From an uncultured Coriobacteriaceae bacterium (GTDB lineage: Bacteria > Actinomycetota > Coriobacteriia > Coriobacteriales > Atopobiaceae), in the NCBI GenBank assembly GCA_902777325.1, contig CACYTH010000006.1:1-64000 (forward strand): a stretch of 64,000 nt of DNA. Reading direction: 5' to 3'. Positions 26,794 to 35,585 of the stretch are shown piece by piece; within the stretch, counting starts at the first letter, position 1, and every line of letters begins with the position of its first letter. A program made the translations under genes and the position numbers. The notes beneath the pieces are model-generated. The model saw only the letters and a list, made by a program, of their open reading frames with translations. It made no database searches and had not been told where the DNA came from.

Positions 26794-27396
26794 CTAGCCA
26801 AACATGGTCAGGCTCATGAGGGCGGATAGCATCATCATGAGCGCTACGCCCGCAGCGGCACCTGCCGCCATCTTGAGCGCGACGCGCGCCGCCTTGGGGA
26901 TCCTGCGCTCGCGCGAGATCTGGTCGGGGTCGGCGCCTTCCATGAACGCCTGCACCTCGCGAATCGTGTCGATGTCGTAGCGCCGCTCGATGCGCTCTGC
27001 GATGTAGGACACCGCCACGCTCGCCACGAGCACCAGCACCGCAAGCACGAAGAGCGGCGAGTGCAGGTCCTCTCCCCTCGCAACCAGAATGGCCATCATG
27101 ACCGCACCCAGCAGGATGAGCCCCGCGGCCACAGCCATGCTCATCCTGATCTTGTACCGCTCCAGCTCGTAGTTCTCGATTGCCTTGCTCATCGTCTCCG
27201 CATCTCCTCTCACCAGAGAATCCACGGACACGCCAAAGAGATTGCTCATCAGAAGCAGGCTCTGCACATCGGGGCAGGTCTTGCCGGTCTCCCAGTTGCT
27301 GACCGTCTGGCGCGAGACAAAGATCTGCCGGGCAAGCTCCTCCTGCGAGATGCCCGCGCGCTCGCGCTCTTCCCGTATGCGCTTGGCCACTTCCAT
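26794..27396 (-). CDS. XRE-family HTH membrane regulator
   Basis: A 200-residue protein. Residues 1-65 are a Cro/C1-type helix-turn-helix (GISQEELARQIFVSRQTVSNWETGK in pieces across 15-39), followed by membrane helices at about 88-107 and 112-132 and a third near the C-terminus (178-198). Membrane-attached XRE regulators of this shape are common in Gram-positive bacteria; targets are unknown. The ATG at 27396 follows GAGGGG. The segment up to 27507 is open but shows no better start. Confidence 0.82.
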   Translation of the reverse strand: MEVAKRIREERERAGISQEELARQIFVSRQTVSNWETGKTCPDVQSLLLMSNLFGVSVDSLVRGDAETMSKAIENYELERYKIRMSMAVAAGLILLGAVMMAILVARGEDLHSPLFVLAVLVLVASVAVSYIAERIERRYDIDTIREVQAFMEGADPDQISRERRIPKAARVALKMAAGAAAGVALMMMLSALMSLTMFG

Positions 27397-27542
27397 GCGA
27401 GACCCCTCTCTGGCACGTCCCTTGGCGAGAGACTGGCATATGACTGGCAGGCAGCGCCACCCAAAGGCTTTGACATGGGGCCCCGGATGGCGCCAAGACC
27501 GCTGCAAAAAGGATTTGACAGGGCTTTGAGCTGGGCAGATAC

Positions 27543-27581
27543 AAAAAAGCGCGCCTCCCCTCTCGCGGAAGGGAGGCGCGC
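27543..27581 (-). terminator. Intrinsic terminator of purL
   Basis: Eleven-bp arms GCGCGCCTCCC and GGGAGGCGCGC with an 11-nt loop. On the minus strand the hairpin is followed by UUUUUU (27543-27548). Confidence 0.9.
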
Positions 27582-27588
27582 AATACGC

Positions 27589-30500
27589 TTACGCGAAGTA
27601 GCTCACGCCGCCGTCAAAGAGCGGCTGGTAGGGGTTGCCCGGGACGTTTTGGAAGTTGCCCTGGCTCCAGCGCTCGGTGTGTCCCATCTTGCCGAGCACG
27701 CGGCCGTCCGGACTGGTGATGCCCTCGATCGAGAGAACCGAGCCGTTGGGGTTCACGGACAGGTCCATGCTCGCCGCGCCTGCCTCGTCCACGTACTGCG
27801 TGGCAATCTGGCCGGCTGCGGCCATCTGCGCCACCAGCTCGGGGCTGGCCACAAAGCGGCCCTCGCCATGGCTGATGGCGATGGTGTGCACGTCGCCGAC
27901 CTCGCACTTGGAGAGCCACGGCGAGAGGTCGCTCGCCACGCGCGTGCGCACCAGGCGGCTCTGGTGGCGGCCGATGTTGTTGAACGTGAGGGTCGGGCAG
28001 GCATCGGTCATGGGCACGATGTCGCCGTAGGGCACGAGACCCAGCTTGACCAGTGCCTGGAAGCCGTTGCAGATGCCCAGGATCAGGCCGTCGCGCTCGT
28101 TGAGGAGGCGACGCACGGCCTCGGTCACCTCGGGCGCACGGAAGAAGGCCGTGATGAACTTGGCCGAGCCGTCCGGCTCGTCGCCGCCGGAGAAGCCGCC
28201 TGGGATCATGATGATCTGGCTGGCATCGATCTGGCGCACCAGCTCATGGGTGCTCTCGGCCACGCGCTCGGGCGAGAGGTTGTTGACGATGAAGGTATAG
28301 GCCTCGGCGCCGGCGCGCTCGAAGGCGCGGGCCGAGTCATACTCGCAGTTGTTGCCCGGGAAGACCGGAATCACCACGCGCGGGCGCGGCATGTGCACGA
28401 GCGGGGACACCTTGGGCGCGTCCTCGTGCTCGGCGCGACGCCAGCTGAGGGTCTCCACGTCCTTGCCCTCGCCGCGATACGGGAAGACCTGCTCGAGCGC
28501 ACCCTCCCAGAGCTCCTGCAGCTCGGCCAGATCCATCTCCTCGCCGCAGGCGACAAGGGCGTAGCGCTCGGTCGTGATGCCCAGCGGACCGGCGGCGACG
28601 TCGTCCGCCGCCTCGGGCACCTGGGCGTCATCGGCAAGCTCCACGATGAAGCTGCCATACGCCAGGCCGAAGAGGGCATCGTCGGTGTAGTGACCATCGA
28701 CCTCGACGCCGATGCGGTTGCCCACGCACATCTTGAAGAGCGCCTCGGCAGGGCCACCGTAACCGCAGGTGGAGACGGACAGGGCGGCACCGGAGCCGAT
28801 GAGCTCCTCCACGTAGTCGAGCGCATGCAGCATGGCCTGGGCGTCGGGGGTGACGTCATCGGCCTGGTAGCGGGGCACGACGGCAATCACGCGATGGCCC
28901 GCGCCCTTGAACTCGGGAGAGGTCACGCGGTCGATCTTGCCCACGGCCGTGGCAAAGCTCACCAGCGTGGGTGGCACGTCGAGGTCCTCGAAGCTACCGC
29001 TCATGGAGTCCTTGCCGCCGATGGAGCCGATGCCCAGGTCGACCTGCGCCATGAGGGCGCCCAGCACGGCCGCCGTCGGCTTGCCCCAGCGCTCGGGCTC
29101 GGTGCGCAGGCGCTCGAAGTACTCCTGGAAGGTGAGGTAGGCGTCGCGATGCAGGAGGCCGGCCGCGACCAGGCGGCTCACGCTCTCGACCACGGCCAGG
29201 TAGGCGCCGGTAAACTGGTTTGCGCTGGTGAGATAGGGATTGAAGCCCCAGGCCATGCCGGAGACCGTGGTGGTCTCGCCCAGAACGGGCAGCTTTGCCA
29301 CCATGGCCATGCTCGGGGTGAGCTGGGTCTTGCCGCCAAAGGGCATGAGCACGGTGCCGGCACCGATGGTGGAGTCAAAGCGCTCGGAGAGGCCCTTGTT
29401 GGAGGCCACGTTGAGGTCGCTCACCAGGCTGCGCATGCGCTCGGACACGGTCTCGCCATCCCAGGTGGGCACGTAGGCGGACTGCTCGGGCACGTGCACC
29501 ACCTGGTGCTTGGGCGCGCCGTTGGAGTTGAGGAAGGCGCGGCTCACGTCGACGATGGTCTCGCCGTCCCACACCATGCGCAGACGCGGCTCGGCGGTGA
29601 CGGTGGCGACCGGCGTGGCCTCGAGGTTCTCCTCGTGGGCATAGCCGATGAACTCGTCCACGTCCTCGGGCGCCAGCGCCACGGCCATGCGCTCCTGGCT
29701 CTCGGAGATGGCCAGCTCGGTGCCGTCGAGGCCCTCGTACTTCTTGGGAACCTTGTTGAGATCGATGAACAGACCGTCGGCGAGCTCGCCGATGGCCACG
29801 GAGACGCCACCCGCGCCAAAGTCGTTGCAGCGCTTTATGAGCTGGCAGGCGTCCGTGCGGCGGAAGAGGCGCTGGAGCTTGCGCTCGACGGGGGCATTGC
29901 CCTTCTGCACCTCGGCGCCGCAGGTCTCGAGGCTCTCGAGCTTGTGGGCCTTGGAGCTGCCCGTGGCGCCACCGATGCCGTCGCGGCCGGTGCGGCCGCC
30001 GAGCAGCACGATCACGTCGCCGGGTGCCGGGCACTCGCGACGGACGTTCTTCTGGGGCGCGGCGCCCACCACGGCACCGATCTCCATGCGCTTGGCCATG
30101 TAGCCCGGGTGGTAGAGCTCGCTCACCTGACCGGTCGCAAGGCCGATCTGGTTGCCGTAGCTGGAGTAGCCGGCCGCCGCCGTGCGCACGAGCTTGCGCT
30201 GCGGGAGCTTGCCGGGGATGGTCTCGGACACGGGAACCGTCGGGTCGGCGGCACCGGTCACGCGCATGGCCTGGTACACGTAGCTGCGGCCGGAGAGCGG
30301 GTCGCGGATGGCGCCGCCGATGCAGGTGGCCGCGCCGCCGAAGGGCTCGATCTCGGTCGGGTGGTTGTGCGTCTCGTTCTTGAAGAGGAAGAGCCAGTCC
30401 TCGTCGGTGCCATTGACGTCGACGGTCACCTTGACGGTGCAGGCGTTGATCTCCTCGGACTCATCGAGACCGGTGAGGATGCCCTTGGCCTTGAGCCACT

Positions 30501-31320
30501 TGGCGCCGATGGTGCCCATGTCCATGAGGCAGACGGGCTTGTCCTCGCGGCCGAGGTCGCGCCTGAGCTCCAGATAGCGGTCGAAGGCCGCCTTGACCAC
30601 GGCGTCATCGATGGTCACCTCGTCGAGCACCGTGCCAAAGGTGGTGTGGCGGCAGTGGTCGGACCAGTAGGTGTCGATCATCTTGATCTCGGTGATGGTC
30701 GGGCAGCGGCCCTCCTCGCCAAAGTACTGCTGGCAGAAGGTGATGTCGGCCAAGTCCATGGCCAGCCCACGCTCGTCGATGAAGGCCTGCAGCTCGTCCT
30801 GGGTGAGCTCGAGGAAGCCGTCGAGCGTCTCCACCATGTCCGGCTTGGGGTACTCCATCTTGAGGGTCTCGCGCGTGGCGAGGGATGCCTCGCGCGCCTC
30901 GACGGGGTTGATCACGTAGTGCTTGATGGCCTCGATGTCCTCGTCGGTGAGGTTGCCCTCCAGCACGTAGACCTTCGCGGAGGCCACGTCGGGGCGCTCG
31001 CCCTGCGAGAGGAGCTGCACGCACTCGCTCGCGGAGTCGGCACGCTGGTCAAACTGGCCGGGGAGATACTCGACGGCAAACACCGTGGCGTCGCCGAGGT
31101 CGGGCAGCTCGGCAAAGGCGTTGTCCGACTGCGGCTCGCTGAAGACGGTCGGGACGCAGCGCTCGAAGAGCTCGCGGCTGATGCCCTCCACGTCATAGCG
31201 GTTGATGAGTCTGAGGTTGGTGAGTCCCTGAATGCTCAGGGTGTGGCGCAGCTCGTGGCTGAGCTGGTGCGCCTCAACGTCAAATCCGGGCTTCTTCTCT
31301 ACATAGACGCGAAAGACCAT
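27589..31320 (-). CDS. purL: Phosphoribosylformylglycinamidine synthase, single-chain
   Basis: A 1243-residue enzyme of purine synthesis that converts FGAR, glutamine and ATP to FGAM. The AIR-synthase-type halves occupy roughly residues 170-940. The C-terminal class-I glutaminase domain shows GNNCEYDSA, PGGFSGGDE and the nucleophile region GICNGFQAL. Length and order match the single-chain form found in Clostridia and Coriobacteriia rather than PurL/PurQ/PurS subunits. The ATG at 31320 has AGGAAGG upstream; a Met 12 codons earlier lacks one. Monocistronic, with a strong terminator. Confidence 0.97.
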   Translation of the reverse strand: MVFRVYVEKKPGFDVEAHQLSHELRHTLSIQGLTNLRLINRYDVEGISRELFERCVPTVFSEPQSDNAFAELPDLGDATVFAVEYLPGQFDQRADSASECVQLLSQGERPDVASAKVYVLEGNLTDEDIEAIKHYVINPVEAREASLATRETLKMEYPKPDMVETLDGFLELTQDELQAFIDERGLAMDLADITFCQQYFGEEGRCPTITEIKMIDTYWSDHCRHTTFGTVLDEVTIDDAVVKAAFDRYLELRRDLGREDKPVCLMDMGTIGAKWLKAKGILTGLDESEEINACTVKVTVDVNGTDEDWLFLFKNETHNHPTEIEPFGGAATCIGGAIRDPLSGRSYVYQAMRVTGAADPTVPVSETIPGKLPQRKLVRTAAAGYSSYGNQIGLATGQVSELYHPGYMAKRMEIGAVVGAAPQKNVRRECPAPGDVIVLLGGRTGRDGIGGATGSSKAHKLESLETCGAEVQKGNAPVERKLQRLFRRTDACQLIKRCNDFGAGGVSVAIGELADGLFIDLNKVPKKYEGLDGTELAISESQERMAVALAPEDVDEFIGYAHEENLEATPVATVTAEPRLRMVWDGETIVDVSRAFLNSNGAPKHQVVHVPEQSAYVPTWDGETVSERMRSLVSDLNVASNKGLSERFDSTIGAGTVLMPFGGKTQLTPSMAMVAKLPVLGETTTVSGMAWGFNPYLTSANQFTGAYLAVVESVSRLVAAGLLHRDAYLTFQEYFERLRTEPERWGKPTAAVLGALMAQVDLGIGSIGGKDSMSGSFEDLDVPPTLVSFATAVGKIDRVTSPEFKGAGHRVIAVVPRYQADDVTPDAQAMLHALDYVEELIGSGAALSVSTCGYGGPAEALFKMCVGNRIGVEVDGHYTDDALFGLAYGSFIVELADDAQVPEAADDVAAGPLGITTERYALVACGEEMDLAELQELWEGALEQVFPYRGEGKDVETLSWRRAEHEDAPKVSPLVHMPRPRVVIPVFPGNNCEYDSARAFERAGAEAYTFIVNNLSPERVAESTHELVRQIDASQIIMIPGGFSGGDEPDGSAKFITAFFRAPEVTEAVRRLLNERDGLILGICNGFQALVKLGLVPYGDIVPMTDACPTLTFNNIGRHQSRLVRTRVASDLSPWLSKCEVGDVHTIAISHGEGRFVASPELVAQMAAAGQIATQYVDEAGAASMDLSVNPNGSVLSIEGITSPDGRVLGKMGHTERWSQGNFQNVPGNPYQPLFDGGVSYFA

Positions 31321-31558
31321 GTGTTCCGCCTTCCTGCAGGTATCGGTATAAAACACCCCTACACTTCAATGATACGCGACGTGCCAGCCGCGTCATGCAA
31401 AGGCAACCACCATGCAAAAAAGCTACGGAGGCTGATGCTGGCGGCGCCGAGCGCGCAAGGGTTGGGCATGCAAGGCGCCACGACCGCCCGCGTAGCGACC
31501 GCAGACGTAAAGTTCGAACAGACGTGCTCTTAAACATAGCACACGTGTTCCCCTTTGC

Positions 31559-31564
31559 TATACT
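31559..31564 (+). promoter_or_regulatory. -10 element of the TerB/BrxD cluster
   Basis: TATACT lies 27 bp upstream of the GTG start of the TerB_N gene in an AT-rich patch. No good -35 is seen 16-18 bp before it, so the promoter may rely on an activator. Confidence 0.45.
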
Positions 31565-31591
31565 TGTTGTTCCAGTACGTGAGGAGAGCCC

Positions 31592-33520
31592 GTGGCCGAC
31601 ATTGACGACATCATCGACAGGCTTCTGTCTGATCGCCGCATACAGGAAGGCGCCGCCTTCTCCACGCGCTCGTACACCGACCAACCCATCATCGAGCGCG
31701 GGAGCGACCTCAAGGCGCGCATGGAGCGCGAGCGCCGCAACGCGGAGCGCGCGGCCAAGCACCAGCGTGACGCGCAGGTGCGCAAGGCCCGTCGCACGGC
31801 GCGGACCACGCGATCCGCCGAGCCCAAGGGTGCCACGCAGCGCGCGGACGAGCCCGCACACGCCGGGTCCACCCCTCCCCTGAGCTTCGCCGAGCTGCTC
31901 TTTGGCAAGGCCAACGCCGCAAAGATCGGCGCGGCCGTCGCAGGCGTCCAGAGCCTCGTCTCGCGCGAGTCCCAGCCCAAGCCCATCCGCGAGATGCGCA
32001 GGCTGGAGACAGGCAGGATGCCCGCCTCGCTCGCTCACGGCTCCAACGCGACCGGCTCGCTCTTCTTCCGCCAGGCGCAGCTCATGGCAGACTACGAGGA
32101 TAGCTACGAGTTCCATGGCAGCTTCTCGCAGTACTACCCCACTTACGCCGACATGTCAGACCAGCAGCTGCGCGGCTACTTCTCCTGGCGCACGCGCGTG
32201 CGCGCGGGCCAGATCGACCAGGCACCGCTCTCCTTTGCCTTTGTGTATGTCTACGAGCTCTTGTGCGGCATCGGCACCGAGCCTGGCGCCAAGGGCCTCG
32301 CAGACCTGCGTGCCTTTGGCGAGGCCTACCGCGAGGCCGACGCCGAGCAAGGCGCGCTCCTGCTCTCCTACCTGCGCCGCTGGGAGTCTGACTACCTCGT
32401 CTACCACGAGCTTGCGTCCGAGATGCCCCCGCAGGACCCTCACGCGCCCTCTGCCGCCGCCCTCACCCTGCTTGCGGCCGAGCATGCGCAGCTGCGCCAG
32501 GCCAAACGCGCGCCGCGCATCGCAAACGAGGCCGCAGACGGGCTCGCCCCCACACCGCAGGAGCTCTACCAGGCCCTGAGCGACGCCTCCACCTACCATC
32601 TGGGCACGGCACGCCTGGCAAAGGACGAGCCGGAGCTGGTGGCAGCCGTTGCCTGCGACGTGTTTGAGGCGCTCGTCATGCACTGCTCCAAGCGCCGCAA
32701 GACCGACTACGTGGAGGGCCTCTTTGGCTACGCCTCGCGCCAGCCCTACGCCATGTTCTCTGCGGCCGTCTTCTTCGAGCCAGAGCCCCACGCCGACTGC
32801 ACCGTGCGCGTGAGCGACGCTCTCGCCTACGTCTGCAAGGACGGCCGGTGGAGCAAGCAGAGCGCCATCGAGGCCCGCGGGCGCAACGCCGAGCTGGGCC
32901 TGGCCCTGCATGCGGTGGACTTCGAGCTCCGCCGGCAGCTCGACTACGCCTATCCTCTCAAGGAGCGCGAGTGCCCCAAGTACCTGCAGAAGATCGTAAG
33001 CGATGCCGTTGCGCGTCGTCTCGCGGAGCGCGAGGAGGCCAAGCGGCGGCGCATCACCATCGACCGCAGCAAGCTCACGGGCATCCGTGCCGCCGCGGCC
33101 CTGACGCAGGAGTCGCTGCTCACCGACGACGAGCGCTCCGAGGTGGAGCTCACGCCCGTCGAGCCAGTGGCAACCGTACCTGTGACCCCGGCGCAGACGC
33201 AGGCACATGAGCCCGACACGCAAAGCTCGCAGGCGGCCGCCACCACACCCACCGCATCCGCCGCGTCCGCTCCTGGCGGCCCCACGGCCTCAGACGGCCC
33301 CTTCACCCCGCTTGAGCTGCGCTTTCTTGCGGGACTTCTGGACGGCGTGCCAGTATCCCAGCTGCTTGCGCCCACCGACCCGTTTGCGTCGGTGGTAGTT
33401 GATAGCATTAACGAGAAGCTCTTCGACCTTATCGGCGACGCCGCCATCGAGTTTGACGGCGACGAGCCATGCGTCATAGAGGACTACATAGAAGACGTCA
33501 GGGAGGTCCTGCCATCATGA
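31592..33520 (+). CDS. TerB_N/TerB_C domain protein
   Basis: A 642-residue soluble protein. An Arg/Ala-rich, probably disordered N-terminus (about 40-95) leads to a TerB_N domain (about 160-370) with its signature QYYPTYADMSDQQLRGYFSWR in parts, RTRVRAG and SFAFVYVYELLCGIG. After another low-complexity stretch (about 490-565) comes a TerB_C-like domain. Domain-level comparative work links TerB_N/TerB_C proteins to ATPases and helicases in predicted stress or DNA-processing systems. The start is GTG behind GAGGAG. Its stop overlaps the ATG of the BrxD-type ATPase by 4 nt, so the two are translationally coupled. The molecular function is not known. Confidence 0.88.
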   Translation: MADIDDIIDRLLSDRRIQEGAAFSTRSYTDQPIIERGSDLKARMERERRNAERAAKHQRDAQVRKARRTARTTRSAEPKGATQRADEPAHAGSTPPLSFAELLFGKANAAKIGAAVAGVQSLVSRESQPKPIREMRRLETGRMPASLAHGSNATGSLFFRQAQLMADYEDSYEFHGSFSQYYPTYADMSDQQLRGYFSWRTRVRAGQIDQAPLSFAFVYVYELLCGIGTEPGAKGLADLRAFGEAYREADAEQGALLLSYLRRWESDYLVYHELASEMPPQDPHAPSAAALTLLAAEHAQLRQAKRAPRIANEAADGLAPTPQELYQALSDASTYHLGTARLAKDEPELVAAVACDVFEALVMHCSKRRKTDYVEGLFGYASRQPYAMFSAAVFFEPEPHADCTVRVSDALAYVCKDGRWSKQSAIEARGRNAELGLALHAVDFELRRQLDYAYPLKERECPKYLQKIVSDAVARRLAEREEAKRRRITIDRSKLTGIRAAAALTQESLLTDDERSEVELTPVEPVATVPVTPAQTQAHEPDTQSSQAAATTPTASAASAPGGPTASDGPFTPLELRFLAGLLDGVPVSQLLAPTDPFASVVVDSINEKLFDLIGDAAIEFDGDEPCVIEDYIEDVREVLPS

Positions 33521-34848
33521 CCCAGCCGCAGCAGAAGGTGCCCAAGCGCATCGCATCGGTCATCATCAACTCGCTCAAGGGCGGCGTGGTGCCACGCGTC
33601 GGCCTCCCCTACATCACGGTCGGACGCGAGGCCGAGATCGCCGCGCTGCTGCACGACCTTGACCTCGTGGCCGACGGCGGCGCCTCCTTCCGCTTTCTGG
33701 TCGGCCGCTACGGCAGCGGCAAGAGCTTCCTCTTGCAGACCATCCGCAACCACGCCATGGGCAAGGGATTCGTGGTCGCCGACGCCGACCTCACCCCCGA
33801 GCGTCGCCTGCACGGCACCAAGGGACAGGGCCTGGCCACGTACCGCGAGCTGATCGGCAACCTCTCCACCAAGACGCGCCCCGAGGGCGGTGCCCTCACC
33901 CTGGTGCTCGAGCGCTGGATCTCAAACGTACAGTCGCAGGTGGCGCTGTCCAGTGGGCTCGCCGCAGACGACCCGGCCTTCGCAGGCGAGGTCGAGCGGG
34001 CCATCATGGCGCAGATCCAGCAACTGCAGGAGCTGGTGCATGGCTTCGACTTCGCGCGGCTGCTCACGCTGTACTGGCGCGCGCACCTCGAGGCCGACGA
34101 CGAGACCAAGGCCAACGTCATCCGATGGTTCCGTGGCGAGTACCGCACCAAGACCGAGGCCCGCGCAGACCTCGGCGTCAACATCGTCATCACCGACGAC
34201 GACTGGTACGACTACCTCAAGCTTTTTGCCAGCTTCTTCAAGGGGGCGGGCTATGAGGGCCTGATCATTCTCGTCGACGAGCTGGTCAACCTGTACAAGA
34301 TCCCCAATGCCGTCAGCCGCCAGTACAACTACGAGAAGATCCTCACCATGTACAACGACACGCTCCAGGGCAAGGCGCGCTATCTGGGCATCATCATGGG
34401 CGGCACCCCGCAGTCCATCGAGGACCGCCGTCGTGGCCTCTACTCCTACGAGGCCCTGCGCTCGCGCCTCACCCAAGGCCGCTTTGCCAGCGAGGGCCTG
34501 GCCGACCTGCTCGCACCCGTCATCCGCCTGCAGCCGCTCACGTACGAGGAGCTGCTCGTGCTGACCGAGAAGCTCGCAGACATCCACGCGGGGCTCTTTG
34601 GCTACGAGCGCACCATCTCCGAGGACGACCTGGTCACGTTCCTGCAGCTGGAGTTTGACCGCGTTGGCGCGGACACCCACCTCACCCCGCGCGAGGTCAT
34701 CCGCGACTTCGTCGAGCTGCTCGACATCCTCTACCAGACGGAGGGGCTCACCATCGAGCAGATCCTGGGCGAACACCAGCTTTCGAGCACTGCTGGCGCC
34801 TCTCAGTCGGGGTCGGCGGGCAACCTCTACGCCGAGTTCGACATCTAA
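33517..34848 (+). CDS. BrxD-type P-loop ATPase (BREX BrxC/BrxD family)
   Basis: A 443-residue ATPase of the family formerly called DUF2791. Walker A is GRYGSGKS (63-70) and the Walker B region is LIILVDEL (249-256). The opening segment KRIASVIINSLKGGVVPR and the ITVGREAE motif are characteristic. In BREX types with brxD and brxHI this ATPase is paired with a helicase, as here. No pglX, pglZ or brxC is nearby. The ATG overlaps the TerB_N stop (ATGA). An open stretch to 33469 lies within the previous gene and is not used. Confidence 0.88.
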   Translation: MTQPQQKVPKRIASVIINSLKGGVVPRVGLPYITVGREAEIAALLHDLDLVADGGASFRFLVGRYGSGKSFLLQTIRNHAMGKGFVVADADLTPERRLHGTKGQGLATYRELIGNLSTKTRPEGGALTLVLERWISNVQSQVALSSGLAADDPAFAGEVERAIMAQIQQLQELVHGFDFARLLTLYWRAHLEADDETKANVIRWFRGEYRTKTEARADLGVNIVITDDDWYDYLKLFASFFKGAGYEGLIILVDELVNLYKIPNAVSRQYNYEKILTMYNDTLQGKARYLGIIMGGTPQSIEDRRRGLYSYEALRSRLTQGRFASEGLADLLAPVIRLQPLTYEELLVLTEKLADIHAGLFGYERTISEDDLVTFLQLEFDRVGADTHLTPREVIRDFVELLDILYQTEGLTIEQILGEHQLSSTAGASQSGSAGNLYAEFDI

Positions 34849-35239
34849 AAAAGGTGGTCCGGCAGATCGATTTGGCTGAGACGCAAAGGCCAAATTACCA
34901 GTACCAATTATCGGGTAGCATCCTCGTGAACACGTACGAAACTTGACCCATCTGCGCCATCGCAGGCAGATGGTCAGCGTTGTGGTGGCAACACGAGAGC
35001 ATGGGCATTTCTGCAGTTGTAGACTATGCAGAAGGCATCAGGACCGCTTGCTGCAACCAAAGAGGGAGCTTGACGCGACGAGCGTAAGAAAGGTGTATAG
35101 AAGTTTACAGTTCGTCCTGGGATTATGGATAAAACAGTCATAAAATTTTGAATCACTTACTCTTATGAACTAGCTATAGAATGATGGAGAGAAACGTTCC
35201 AGTCCTTAATGTGAGTGGAGCATAAGGGGGGTTTGACAG
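34849..35239 (+). other. AT-rich spacer with hairpins inside the TerB/BrxD cluster
   Basis: No convincing gene in 391 bp. Base composition is visibly lower in GC than on either side. Two hairpins are present: 34945-34975, a 10-bp stem with one bulged C between GACCCATCTGC and GCAGATGGTC, and 35009-35033 with arms TTCTGCA/TGCAGAA. A possible -10 TATAGA is at 35175-35180, 60 bp before the HTH gene, which also has an AAGGGGGG ribosome site. A 66-codon frame with a TTG start (34943-35143) is not credible. Confidence 0.55.
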
Positions 35240-35497
35240 ATGCCGATCGTCATGAGGCTCGACCGCGTAATGGCCGAGCGCAAGATAAGCTCGACGGAGC
35301 TAGCAGCTCTAATTGGCACATCTACCGTCAACCTCTCCAACATCAAGAACGGCAAGATTCGCGGCGTGCGCTTCTCCACGCTTGAGGCCATGTGCGAGGT
35401 TCTTAAGTGCAAGCCGGGCGACCTCATCGACTACGTCACCCAGGAGGAGTACGACCAGCAGCGCGAGCTGGGCAGCACACGCAAGCGCGACAAATAG
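35240..35497 (+). CDS. Small Cro/C1-type transcriptional regulator
   Basis: An 85-residue single-domain helix-turn-helix protein. The pattern RLDRVMAERKISSTELAAL, TVNLSNIKNGK and RFSTLEAMCEVLKCKPGDLI is that of the compact Cro-like regulators common in Gram-positive genomes and mobile elements. The ATG at 35240 follows AAGGGGGG by 8 bp. It sits between the BrxD-type ATPase and the helicase, so it most likely represses the downstream half of the cluster or the whole cluster. The 88 bp to the helicase contain no terminator. Confidence 0.9.
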   Translation: MPIVMRLDRVMAERKISSTELAALIGTSTVNLSNIKNGKIRGVRFSTLEAMCEVLKCKPGDLIDYVTQEEYDQQRELGSTRKRDK

Positions 35498-35585
35498 AGT
35501 CAGCCGTCAGCCCCCTTCCCGTCCGCCCTAGCGGTTACCATATCAGGCGTAGATTGCAATCTGCGGCCTTTGGGGAGGGTTACCC

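Noticed and set aside
34943-35143. A 66-codon frame with a TTG start and a CSCRLC motif in the AT-rich spacer
   Set aside because: No ribosome site, rare start codon, overlap with a hairpin, and no resemblance to a known small protein.
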